A stretch of DNA of 8,791 nucleotides from Christensenellaceae bacterium (GTDB lineage: Bacteria; Bacillota; Clostridia; Christensenellales; SZUA-584), in assembly GCA_012719815.1 (NCBI GenBank), contig JAAXZP010000300.1, positions 1 through 8,791 of the forward strand. Direction: 5' to 3'. The position numbers and the translations under genes are program-made. Under the pieces are notes generated by a model. That model saw nothing but the letters and a program-made list of their open reading frames with translations, was not told the DNA's origin and ran no database searches. Positions 1-5,479 of the stretch are shown here, one piece after another. Numbering within the stretch: position 1 is the first letter of the stretch; every line of letters begins with the position of its first letter.

Positions 1-262
1 CGCGCGCCTTCTGCATCATCTCCTGCTTGGCGGCCAAGAGCTGCTTGCGGTATTCCAGGTCGTAAACGGCGGCCATGCGTTTTTTGTTCTCCGCGATGGT
101 TTCGTCCGCCATGCGCTCGATCTCCGCTTTGCGGCGCTCGATTTCGCGCAGCGTTTTATCGCGCAGCGCCTGCTTTTTGGCTTCCACATCTGCCCAGGAG
201 GCTTCCGCATCCCGCTGGGCGTCGCCCAGTATTTTCTCGATCAGTTTTTCAGCACCCGGCAT
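1..262 (-). CDS. atpE: V-type ATP synthase subunit E, N-terminal part (cut by window edge)
   Basis: Subunit E forms the peripheral stalk (stator) of V/A-type ATPases together with G/H and holds the catalytic A3B3 head against rotation. The visible 87 residues start MPGAEKLIEKILGDAQRDAE and continue as a charged Ala/Glu/Lys/Arg-rich helix, as expected for the N-terminal coiled-coil half of subunit E. The C-terminal globular half lies outside the window. The start is the ATG at 262-260, preceded by AGGAG (271-275 on the complement) with an 8-nt spacer. It begins 14 nt after the stop of the K subunit gene, so it is clearly in the same operon. The family call rests on position after I and K plus the typical N-terminus. 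The symbol follows V-type naming (ntpE/atpE) and should not be confused with the F-type c subunit. Confidence 0.88.
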   Translation of the reverse strand, partial: MPGAEKLIEKILGDAQRDAEASWADVEAKKQALRDKTLREIERRKAEIERMADETIAENKKRMAAVYDLEYRKQLLAAKQEMMQKAR

Positions 263-276
263 GAAATCAGCTCCTG

Positions 277-762
277 TTAATCAATTCTGCCGAGCAGCAC
301 GATCAGCATGGATATGAGCAGCGCGAACACGGCGTAGGTCTCCACCATGATGGCCATCGTGATGGCCTTGCCCTGCTCTTCTGGGCGTTTGCCGAGAAGC
401 GCGATGCCTGCCACGGCAGTTTTGCCCTGCGAAATAGCCGAGGTTAAGCCCACCAGGCCAACCGGAAGAGATGCGAAGAAATATACCCACCCCTGAGCGG
501 CGGAAACCGGCGAGCCGCCCACGATGCCGTTGTTGAGCAGGATCAGGAACGAAACCAGCAGGCCGTAAATGCCCTGCGTGCCTGGCAGCAGCTGCAGCAC
601 CAGAGCCTGGCCGAACTTGTCCGGATCTTCCGAGACGAGCCCTGCCGCTGCCCGGCCCGTGAGGCTGATGCCCTGGGCAGAACCGATGCCTGCAAGACCC
701 ACGGCCAGCGCCGCGCCGAAAGTGGATATAATTGTGCCGAAATTTTCCCCAAAGAACTCCAT
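277..762 (-). CDS. atpK: V-type ATP synthase subunit K (rotor ring proteolipid), probably Na+-binding
   Basis: This is the membrane rotor subunit; multiple copies form the ring that carries ions past subunit I. The 161-residue protein has four hydrophobic helices, a duplicated two-hairpin proteolipid, and matches the family length (E. hirae NtpK is about 156). The first hairpin carries GIGSAQG (25-31), SEDPDKFGQ (44-52) and LPGTQGIYG (59-67). The second carries SQGK (111-114), GKRPEEQGK (124-132) and VETYA (140-144). E141 is the ion-carrying carboxylate, present only in the second hairpin. L59, T62, Q63, Y66, Q112 and E141 align by eye with the Na+ ligand set of E. hirae NtpK. An upstream in-frame TTG at 786 would add eight residues, but the ATG at 762 has GGAGGAG (768-774) five bases upstream, the strongest ribosome site of the operon, and gives the usual N-terminus. 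Confidence 0.96.
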   Translation of the reverse strand: MEFFGENFGTIISTFGAALAVGLAGIGSAQGISLTGRAAAGLVSEDPDKFGQALVLQLLPGTQGIYGLLVSFLILLNNGIVGGSPVSAAQGWVYFFASLPVGLVGLTSAISQGKTAVAGIALLGKRPEEQGKAITMAIMVETYAVFALLISMLIVLLGRID

Positions 763-774
763 AATATCCTCCTC
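763..774 (-). promoter_or_regulatory. Strong ribosome binding site that decides the subunit K start
   Basis: On the minus strand GGAGGAG (768-774) lies five bases before the ATG at 762. It falls inside the longer open frame that could start at the TTG at 786, so it argues for the shorter protein. It is closer to consensus and better spaced than the sites for subunits I and G/H, which fits the need for many more copies of K than of the other subunits per complex. Confidence 0.75.
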
Positions 775-777
775 TAC

Positions 778-791
778 CGGCTCCAAAGCCG
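778..791 (-). other. Small hairpin just upstream of the subunit K ribosome site
   Basis: On the minus strand CGGCT-TTGG-AGCCG forms a perfect 5-bp stem with a 4-nt loop. It ends 3 nt before the GGAGGAG ribosome site of subunit K. It has no U-tract, so it is not a terminator. A role in keeping the ribosome site open or stabilising the K end of a processed mRNA is inference from position only. Confidence 0.4.
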
Positions 792-816
792 ATGGTTTAC
801 TTATTAAGCCCGACTC

Positions 817-836
817 AAAAAGCGGTGTTGCCCGCT
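817..836 (-). terminator. Weak terminator-like hairpin after subunit I (possible attenuator)
   Basis: On the minus strand AGCGG-GCAACA-CCGCT forms a 5-bp stem with a 6-nt loop that starts inside the TAG stop of the subunit I gene and is followed by four more T. The stem is short, so full termination is unlikely because K and E must be transcribed. Partial attenuation or an mRNA processing boundary are possible. Confidence 0.35.
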
Positions 837-2742
837 AACCTTCCAGCCGGTGATTTTTCACCGAGAACTGCAGCGGCCTGAACGGGCGCCCCCCTCCCTC
901 GTAGAACTTGTTGAAGAACTCGATGTACTGCAGGCGGGCAGTGTGCACGAAAGCGCCCAGCGCGTTGATCGCAATATTGAACGCGTGGCCCACGGTGAGT
1001 ATGACGATGCCGAATATATAGCCCACCACATTGCCCATCAGCAGGCCGGCGATGGTATTGAACACCATCGCGATAACGTTGGTGGCAAGGCCCATGCCGA
1101 ATATGCGCGCGTAGGACAGTATATCGCTGACGTAGCTGGTGACGCCGTAGAGGCTGGCCAGCCCGCCCGTCACTTTGCGGATAATACCTTTTTTGCTGCG
1201 GCCCTGGGTGAACAGCAGTATCAGCGCGCCGGCAAGGGCGATGTATTGGCCGGCCTGCGCCACCGGGTCGCCCACCAGCAACATAATGCCGCCGACGATG
1301 ACCATGATCCACGAGAAACGGTCGAATATCGCTGCCCAGAAGTGGCCGCGCCTGATGTCCATATACATTCCGATACCGATGCCGACGATCATATGCACCA
1401 CGCCGACGGCCAGACACAGTATCAGCGAAGCCATCGCGCCGTCGCCCTCCAGCGGGTTGATGACCGCGGGGATACCGCTGATGCTGAATACCGCACCGTA
1501 GAACAGGCCCCAGAACACGGTGGAGATGCCGCATATCATCAGCACCGTGGTGATCATGCGGAACATGCCTGTCGGCTTTTTAATCTTAAGGACGGCGAAC
1601 GCGCCCAGCGACAGTATTGCGCCGTAAGCGGCGTCGCCCAGCATCATGCCGAAAATGATGAAGTAGAAAATCGCCATCAGCAAATTGGGGTCAAAGCCGC
1701 GCGGCGACGGGTACGCGTACATGTTGGTCACCGCTTCGAAAGGCGTGACCAGCTTGGGGTTGCACAGCGCGGTGGGCGGCGTTTCATCGTCCGCGGGCGG
1801 ACGGAACGCAATGTAGGCTTCGGGCGCGGCCTTCAGCACTGCGTCCTCCACCTTTTGCTTGTCCTGTGCGATCACCCAGCCTTCCAGCACAAAAGTCGTG
1901 CCCGTTTCGCTGAGCCGTTCGAAGCATTTTTCTCGCGCGATTTCATTGAGCAGATAATCTTCCAGCGCCTTGAGCACGCTCTTTTGGGAAGCGAGCTCCC
2001 GCGCGGACGCTTCCAGCTCGGACGTTGCGGTTTCCAGGCGAGCGCACTCTTTTTGGGCGTCCGCGATGATGTTAGCCGGGGTGCCGGACAGCTCTTTTGT
2101 ATAGGCTTCGGCGAACCCTATATATTTGAGCTCTCCGACCAATGCTTCCTGCACGCTGCTCAGCATGACGACAAATATGAAATGCTGGTCGCGGGAAGCG
2201 CCCAGGTCTTCAAAATAGGCGGTCTCCGCATAATCCGTACGGATCCGATCGTATTCTTCCAGACTGTCGGCAGGGATGGTGCCGAGCAGGCTGAACGTGT
2301 ACCGGCCTGGCCCCACGCTTTCCAGCGGTGCGTCGAAGGACGCGTAGGGCGTGAGTGCGGCGATGCGGTTGGCAAGCCGCTGGCGCCGCGCCTTGAGCGC
2401 AGCCATGTCTTCCGCGAACGCCCGGATTTTGGCGATCAGCGCATCCGCCTCCGCAAAGCGGGACGGCATGTTTTCCAGCTGTTCCCGCGTCATGGGGGGC
2501 TTGGGAGCGAGAAAAGATTGTTTGCTGTCGTCGTAGGGGCGTATGATTTCCAGCGCTTCGCGTACGGCGGAGAGGCGCTCTTCCAGCCGCGCCAGCGATT
2601 CCGGCGCGCAGGCGAGCGGCAAGTCGGGCACGTTGCAGGAAATGACCTCGACCTTGCCCAGCTGCTGGAGGGCTTTCAGCAGCCGCTGCTTGCTGTCCGC
2701 ATGCGCGATCAGCGTCATTTTTTCCAAGGGGAGTATTGCCAT
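835..2742 (-). CDS. atpI: V-type ATP synthase subunit I (membrane stator, a-subunit equivalent)
   Basis: Subunit I provides the two half-channels for ions and anchors the peripheral stalks. The 635-residue protein has the family's two-part build: a soluble, helix-rich N-terminal half (about 1-340) and a C-terminal membrane half with about seven to eight hydrophobic segments from residue 352. Diagnostic motifs are FGMMLGDAAYG (364-374), LSYARIFGMGLA (542-553) and the C-terminal block GHAFN...LGAFVHTARLQY...FFNKFYEGGGRPF (585-621). R546 is placed where the essential channel arginine of the family lies, and R603 matches the second conserved arginine. The ATG at 2742 gives the usual start (MAILPLEKMTLI). 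It is separated by 1 nt from the stop of the G/H gene, so translational coupling is likely; AAGG about 12 nt upstream is a weak ribosome site. A long open frame on the opposite strand is a GC-driven shadow. Confidence 0.97.
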   Translation of the reverse strand: MAILPLEKMTLIAHADSKQRLLKALQQLGKVEVISCNVPDLPLACAPESLARLEERLSAVREALEIIRPYDDSKQSFLAPKPPMTREQLENMPSRFAEADALIAKIRAFAEDMAALKARRQRLANRIAALTPYASFDAPLESVGPGRYTFSLLGTIPADSLEEYDRIRTDYAETAYFEDLGASRDQHFIFVVMLSSVQEALVGELKYIGFAEAYTKELSGTPANIIADAQKECARLETATSELEASARELASQKSVLKALEDYLLNEIAREKCFERLSETGTTFVLEGWVIAQDKQKVEDAVLKAAPEAYIAFRPPADDETPPTALCNPKLVTPFEAVTNMYAYPSPRGFDPNLLMAIFYFIIFGMMLGDAAYGAILSLGAFAVLKIKKPTGMFRMITTVLMICGISTVFWGLFYGAVFSISGIPAVINPLEGDGAMASLILCLAVGVVHMIVGIGIGMYMDIRRGHFWAAIFDRFSWIMVIVGGIMLLVGDPVAQAGQYIALAGALILLFTQGRSKKGIIRKVTGGLASLYGVTSYVSDILSYARIFGMGLATNVIAMVFNTIAGLLMGNVVGYIFGIVILTVGHAFNIAINALGAFVHTARLQYIEFFNKFYEGGGRPFRPLQFSVKNHRLEG

Positions 2743-2743
2743 G

Positions 2744-3055
2744 CTATTTCAGCACCTTCTCCAGACAAATCTGTACCGCTGCGTCCAGCCGCGCCGCGGC
2801 GGCGGCTTTCAGAGCGTCGCAATCCGACAGGCGCTGCGCCTGCTGCTTGTCCAGAGCGGCTTTATCGGCCGCCTTGGCGGCTTCTATCCGCTTATCCGCA
2901 GCATCACGCGCTGCGGCGAGCTCTTTCTCCATGATCCGGGCGTTTTCCTGCTCTGCCAGTTTGAGCGCGTCTTTGGCGGCCATAGCGGCCGTGCGCCTTA
3001 TCTCCAGCGCCTTTTCCTCGGCAGCTTTGATTTCGGATAATACATCCATCGCCAT
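2744..3055 (-). CDS. V-type ATP synthase subunit G/H (peripheral stalk coiled coil)
   Basis: This 103-residue protein is almost entirely Ala/Lys/Glu/Arg-rich helix with heptad-like spacing (for example SEIKAAEEKALEIRRTA at 6-22), as in the AhaH/NtpF stalk subunit that pairs with subunit E. Its length is typical for the family (about 100-110). Such low-complexity coiled coils are hard to assign on sequence alone; the call rests mainly on its place as first gene of the ATPase operon, one base before subunit I. The ATG at 3055 is preceded by AGGAG (3068-3072 on the complement) with a rather long 12-nt spacer; a second in-frame ATG at 3049 is even further away. The start lies 19 nt after the stop of upp, which suggests that upp and the ATPase genes are co-transcribed. 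Confidence 0.85.
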   Translation of the reverse strand: MAMDVLSEIKAAEEKALEIRRTAAMAAKDALKLAEQENARIMEKELAAARDAADKRIEAAKAADKAALDKQQAQRLSDCDALKAAAAARLDAAVQICLEKVLK

Positions 3056-3074
3056 GGTGATGCTTATCTCCTGT

Positions 3075-3704
3075 CTATTTGGTTCCGAAGAGGCGGTCGC
3101 CGGCGTCGCCCAGGCCCGGAACGATGTAGCCGTGGTCGTTCAGGCATTCATCGACCGCCGCAACATATATATCGACATCGGGGTGCGTATTTTGAACCGC
3201 TGAAATTCCTTCCGGCGCCGCGATGAGGCAGACCAGCTTGATGCTCGTGACGCCGTGCTTTTTGAGCAGCGTGATGGCGTCGCAGGCGCTGCCACCCGTC
3301 GCGAGCATCGGGTCGAGTATGATGAGGTCTCTTTCCGCTGCGTCAGCTGGCAGCTTGCAGTAATATTCCACCGGCTGCAGCGTTTCGGGATCGCGGTACA
3401 GCCCGATATGGCCCACCTTGGCAGCAGGCACCAGCGACAATATGCCGTTTACCATGCCGAGCCCGGCGCGCAGTATCGGGACGATGCCGATGGTTTTGCC
3501 GGATATCACCCTGGTTTTGGCCTTGGCAATCGGGGTTTCAATTTCCACCTCTTTGAGCGGAAGGTCGCGCGTGACTTCATAAGCCATCAGCATCGCGATC
3601 TCTTCCACCAGCTCTCGAAAATCCTTGGTGCCCGTGGATTTGTCACGGATCAGCGAGATCTTGTGCTGGATCAGCGGGTGATCCATGACGACAAGTTTGC
3701 CCAT
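3075..3704 (-). CDS. upp: Uracil phosphoribosyltransferase
   Basis: The enzyme makes UMP from uracil and PRPP (EC 2.4.2.9), the main step of uracil salvage in the cytosol. The 209-residue protein is full length and starts with the typical MGKLVVMDHPLIQHK. ILRAGLGM (77-84) belongs to the type I phosphoribosyltransferase core. DPMLATGGSA (131-140) is the PRPP-binding loop. GYIVPGLGDAGDRLFGTK (192-209) is the uracil-binding C-terminus unique to Upp. The ATG at 3704 has GGAGG seven bases upstream. It lies 134 nt downstream of rpiB on the same strand and directly upstream of the V-ATPase genes. No separate convincing promoter was found in the gap, so read-through from rpiB is the simplest reading. 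Confidence 0.98.
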   Translation of the reverse strand: MGKLVVMDHPLIQHKISLIRDKSTGTKDFRELVEEIAMLMAYEVTRDLPLKEVEIETPIAKAKTRVISGKTIGIVPILRAGLGMVNGILSLVPAAKVGHIGLYRDPETLQPVEYYCKLPADAAERDLIILDPMLATGGSACDAITLLKKHGVTSIKLVCLIAAPEGISAVQNTHPDVDIYVAAVDECLNDHGYIVPGLGDAGDRLFGTK

Positions 3705-3729
3705 AGGTAAGCCTCCATATTTTTATTAA

Positions 3730-3748
3730 TCACAATTAGTCACAATTA
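3730..3748 (-). repeat. Two 9-bp direct repeats, 10-bp period, upstream of upp
   Basis: The minus strand carries TAATTGTGA twice with a single base between the copies (plus-strand TCACAATTA at 3730-3738 and 3740-3748), flanked by ATTAAT on both sides. It sits in a clearly AT-rich island 26-44 bases upstream of the upp start. A 10-bp period puts both copies on the same DNA face, as for a tandem operator, but chance in an AT-rich stretch is possible. No known regulator site is recognised. Confidence 0.35.
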
Positions 3749-3759
3749 ATACCACCTTG

Positions 3760-3796
3760 CCGGACAGAGGGAGGGCGCCCGAAGGCGGCAATCCGG
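3760..3796 (-). other. UUCG-capped hairpin in the rpiB-upp gap
   Basis: On the minus strand an inner stem CGCC-TTCG-GGCG (3776-3787) has the extra-stable C(UUCG)G tetraloop. An outer 5-bp stem, CCGGA with TCCGG, joins 3792-3796 to 3760-3764 around large internal loops. No T-run follows directly, so a Rho-independent terminator is not supported. It could protect the 3' end of an rpiB message or block exonucleases, but this is inference. Confidence 0.4.
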
Positions 3797-3838
3797 AAAG
3801 GGGCAAAACCCGAAAACACGAAAAGAGAAACGGCTTAT

Positions 3839-4282
3839 TTACCGCTTCTCCAGTGCTGCTATTTTGTTAATGCGGGCCATATGGCGCGCCTCGCCGGAAA
3901 ACTCAGTACCCAGGAATGCGTCCACCAGCTCCAGCGCCAGCCCTTCCCCCACGACGCGGCCGCCCAGCGCCATGACGTTGGTGTCGTTGTGGAGCCGCGT
4001 GGCCTTGGCGGAATAGACGTCGCCCAGCAGCGCGCAGCGGATACCGGGAATCTTGTTGGCGGATATCGACATGCCGATGCCTGTACCGCAGATCAGTATG
4101 CCGAAATCGGCCTGCCCGCTGAGTACGGCCTCGCATACCGGCACGGCGTAGTCCGGATAGTCGCAGGAGTCGCAGCTGTATGTGCCAAAGTCGAGCACTT
4201 CTTTACCCTGCTCCTTGAGGTGGCAGATGATGACCTGCTTTAAATGAAACCCTCCGTGGTCTGCACCGATTGCAATTGTCAT
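3839..4282 (-). CDS. rpiB: Ribose-5-phosphate isomerase B
   Basis: RpiB interconverts ribose 5-phosphate and ribulose 5-phosphate (EC 5.3.1.6) in the non-oxidative pentose phosphate pathway and so feeds PRPP synthesis. The 147-residue protein has the full RpiB/LacA-B pattern: GADHGG at 6-11 (D8, H9), ICGTGIGMSISANK at 64-77 with the catalytic-position C65, and HNDTNVMALGGRVVG at 98-112. The segment YSCDSCDYPDYA (35-46) has two cysteines where many relatives have EES-type residues, without touching known catalytic positions. LacA/LacB (galactose-6-phosphate isomerase) is less likely because there is no second paralogue or lac gene nearby. The ATG at 4282 is the only start giving the family N-terminus, though the AGGAGG upstream is 13 nt away. 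It is the first gene of the minus-strand unit. Confidence 0.96.
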   Translation of the reverse strand: MTIAIGADHGGFHLKQVIICHLKEQGKEVLDFGTYSCDSCDYPDYAVPVCEAVLSGQADFGILICGTGIGMSISANKIPGIRCALLGDVYSAKATRLHNDTNVMALGGRVVGEGLALELVDAFLGTEFSGEARHMARINKIAALEKR

Positions 4283-4348
4283 GAAGCCAAATACCCCTCC
4301 TGCCGTGTGCCTTAAGCTATACCGGAAGGCCGGATTATTATCTTTCTT

Positions 4349-4377
4349 AGCATATCAAACATGTGGGAATAAATCAA
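4349..4377 (-). promoter_or_regulatory. Candidate sigma-A promoter for rpiB (and probably upp and ATPase genes)
   Basis: On the minus strand TTGATT (4372-4377) and TATGCT (4349-4354) are separated by exactly 17 bp (4355-4371). The -35 matches consensus at 4 of 6 positions and the -10 at 4 of 6. Transcription would start near 4342, giving a leader of about 60 nt before rpiB. It is the best match in the region, but only moderate in strength. Confidence 0.5.
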
Positions 4378-4399
4378 CCTCAAAACAACGCCATAAACG

Positions 4400-4412
4400 G
4401 CAAATGGTTTGC
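4400..4412. promoter_or_regulatory. 13-bp inverted repeat between the divergent promoters
   Basis: GCAAA-TGG-TTTGC is a perfect 5-bp inverted repeat with a 3-bp centre. It is located between the -35 boxes of the rpiB and kinase promoters, a usual place for an operator controlling both directions. No known binding-site consensus is recognised, and short palindromes in AT-rich DNA can be chance. Confidence 0.25.
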
Positions 4413-4431
4413 AAAAAAGTGGACAAAATAT

Positions 4432-4446
4432 TGTAATTGCTTTACA
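4432..4446. promoter_or_regulatory. Inverted repeat overlapping the -35 box of the kinase promoter
   Basis: TGTAA-TTGCT-TTACA is a perfect 5-bp inverted repeat with a 5-bp spacer. Its right arm lies within the -35 hexamer TTTACA. A protein bound here would compete with RNA polymerase, so a repressor site is plausible. The identity of a regulator cannot be read from the sequence. Confidence 0.3.
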
Positions 4447-4469
4447 TTTTCCGACCCTGTGATTATACT
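4441..4469 (+). promoter_or_regulatory. Strong sigma-A promoter for the amino-acid-kinase gene
   Basis: TTTACA (4441-4446) and TATACT (4464-4469) are separated by exactly 17 bp, and each hexamer matches consensus at 5 of 6 positions. The expected start point is near 4476, giving a leader of about 62 nt to the TTG start at 4538. It is one of the two best promoter matches in the window and is divergent from the rpiB promoter. Confidence 0.75.
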
Positions 4470-4537
4470 ATATACTGTTTCAGACGGCGGGAAAATGCCG
4501 GAGAAACGGACTTGTGACAGAACAGGAGCGATAGGTT

Positions 4538-5365
4538 TTGAACAGCGTTTATGACATTGTGGTCAAAATAGGTTCGATGGCGCTGATCCGCCATGAAGAC
4601 GGCGATATCGACTACAATATATTCTCCCGGCTTTCCAACGCGCTGCGGCCCGGCATGCTGCTGGTGAGCTCCGGCGCCACGGAGATAGGCCGCATCGATT
4701 ATATCAAGCGCAACGGCCGAGAACTGACGGGCGACATGGAGGATATAAAGACGGACTATGCCGCTCAGGGCCAGTCGATACTGATGGAGAACTACCGCCG
4801 TTTTATCAGCCCCGCTTACTCGGTGAGGCAGGTGCTGGTGGAACACAGCCATTTCAACGACGCCGAAAAGCGCGAGCATATATTAAGGCTGCTGATGCGC
4901 GCGCCTTCCCAGAACGCCATCCCCATCATCAACTACAACGACCCGGTTTCCAGCGAGGAAAACCGCAAGATGGAGCTGAAAAAAATTGGAAGCAACGGGC
5001 ATGACGTGGTGGAATGCGTGGACAACGACGAGACCGCGGCCGTGATCGCCATGCTAGTAAAGGCGGAAACGCTGGTGATACTGACATCGGTGGACGGCAT
5101 CTATCAGGTACCGGGCGACCCCTCGACGCTGATCCGCGAGATAACCGGCCGCGACCCTGAAGAGCTGGAGGCGAATGTGGCGAAAGCCATTGCCTGCTGC
5201 GACGGCGCATCCCGCGCAGGCGCGGGCGGCGCGAGCGCCAAGCTCAAGTATTCGCTGGGGCCTGCCAAGGCCGGCACGCACGTCTACATCGCGCGGGCGA
5301 TTTACAGCATCAGCGATATCATCTCGGGCAAGGCGCCCAGCACGCACATCTACGTGAAATCATGA
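4538..5365 (+). CDS. Amino-acid-kinase family protein related to glutamate 5-kinase, no PUA domain
   Basis: The fold is that of the amino-acid-kinase superfamily, whose members phosphorylate carboxylates, carbamate or UMP with ATP. The 275 residues contain VVKIGS (8-13, K10), LVSSGA (42-47), NYNDPVSSEE (132-141), DNDETAAVIAML (162-173), LVILTSVDGIY (179-189) and GAGGASAKL (228-236, K235). These match ProB blocks in order, including the ND and DND acids. Two points differ from ordinary ProB. The stretch between NYND and DND is longer than usual by roughly 15 residues and rich in Lys/Glu, and T183-S184 stands where ProB usually has Thr-Asp. The C-terminal PUA domain is absent, and no proA or proC is in the window. 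A proline role is therefore unproven; a UMP-kinase-like or other substrate is possible. The start is a TTG at 4538 with AGGAG (4524-4528) nine bases upstream. Confidence 0.85.
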   Translation: MNSVYDIVVKIGSMALIRHEDGDIDYNIFSRLSNALRPGMLLVSSGATEIGRIDYIKRNGRELTGDMEDIKTDYAAQGQSILMENYRRFISPAYSVRQVLVEHSHFNDAEKREHILRLLMRAPSQNAIPIINYNDPVSSEENRKMELKKIGSNGHDVVECVDNDETAAVIAMLVKAETLVILTSVDGIYQVPGDPSTLIREITGRDPEELEANVAKAIACCDGASRAGAGGASAKLKYSLGPAKAGTHVYIARAIYSISDIISGKAPSTHIYVKS

Positions 5366-5382
5366 TATCGGCAAAGATCGCG

Positions 5383-5415
5383 ACGGGAAATGAAAAACAT
5401 TTCCCGTTTTTATTT
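5383..5415 (+). terminator. Intrinsic terminator after the kinase gene
   Basis: ACGGGAAATG (5383-5392) and CATTTCCCGT (5398-5407) form a perfect 10-bp stem with an AAAAA loop, followed by a T-rich tail (5407-5415, interrupted by one A). It lies 18 bases after the kinase stop codon. The stem and U-tract are canonical, so the kinase is probably a single-gene transcript. Confidence 0.92.
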
Positions 5416-5444
5416 CGGGCGGCGCATGCGAAGCGCCTGTCCGC

Positions 5445-5473
5445 TTGTCCTGTAAGGCGCGGCGTGATACAAT
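5445..5473 (+). promoter_or_regulatory. Extended -10 promoter for the GT-C gene and recF; predicted leaderless start
   Basis: TTGTCC (5445-5450) and TACAAT (5468-5473) are spaced by 17 bp. The -10 matches at 5 of 6 positions and is preceded by TGA, giving the extended -10 pattern TGn. The start point expected six to seven bases downstream falls at about 5480, which is the GTG of the next gene and 3 nt from its ATG. The predicted message has almost no 5' leader. Confidence 0.6.
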
Positions 5474-5479
5474 ACCGGC

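Noticed and set aside
763..786. An extended N-terminus for subunit K from the TTG at 786
   Set aside because: The added residues cover the GGAGGAG ribosome site of the ATG at 762 and are not part of the proteolipid family's N-terminus.
815..1534. A 239-codon minus-strand frame within the subunit I gene
   Set aside because: It overlaps the conserved membrane half of subunit I in another frame, and its Arg/Gly/His-rich translation fits a shadow of the real gene.
850..2934. A 694-codon open frame on the plus strand across the subunit I and G/H genes
   Set aside because: It is antisense to two well-supported genes, is rich in His, Gln, Arg and Asp with no family motif, and has no ribosome site. 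Long opposite-strand frames are common in GC-rich codon-biased genes.
3717..3745. A promoter for upp made of TTGTGA and AAATAT with a 17-bp spacer on the minus strand
   Set aside because: Transcription would start inside the GGAGG ribosome site and remove it. The -10 match is also poor.
3800..3820. A terminator formed by GGG-TTTTG-CCC downstream of rpiB
   Set aside because: The stem has only three pairs and is followed by just three T, too weak to support termination.
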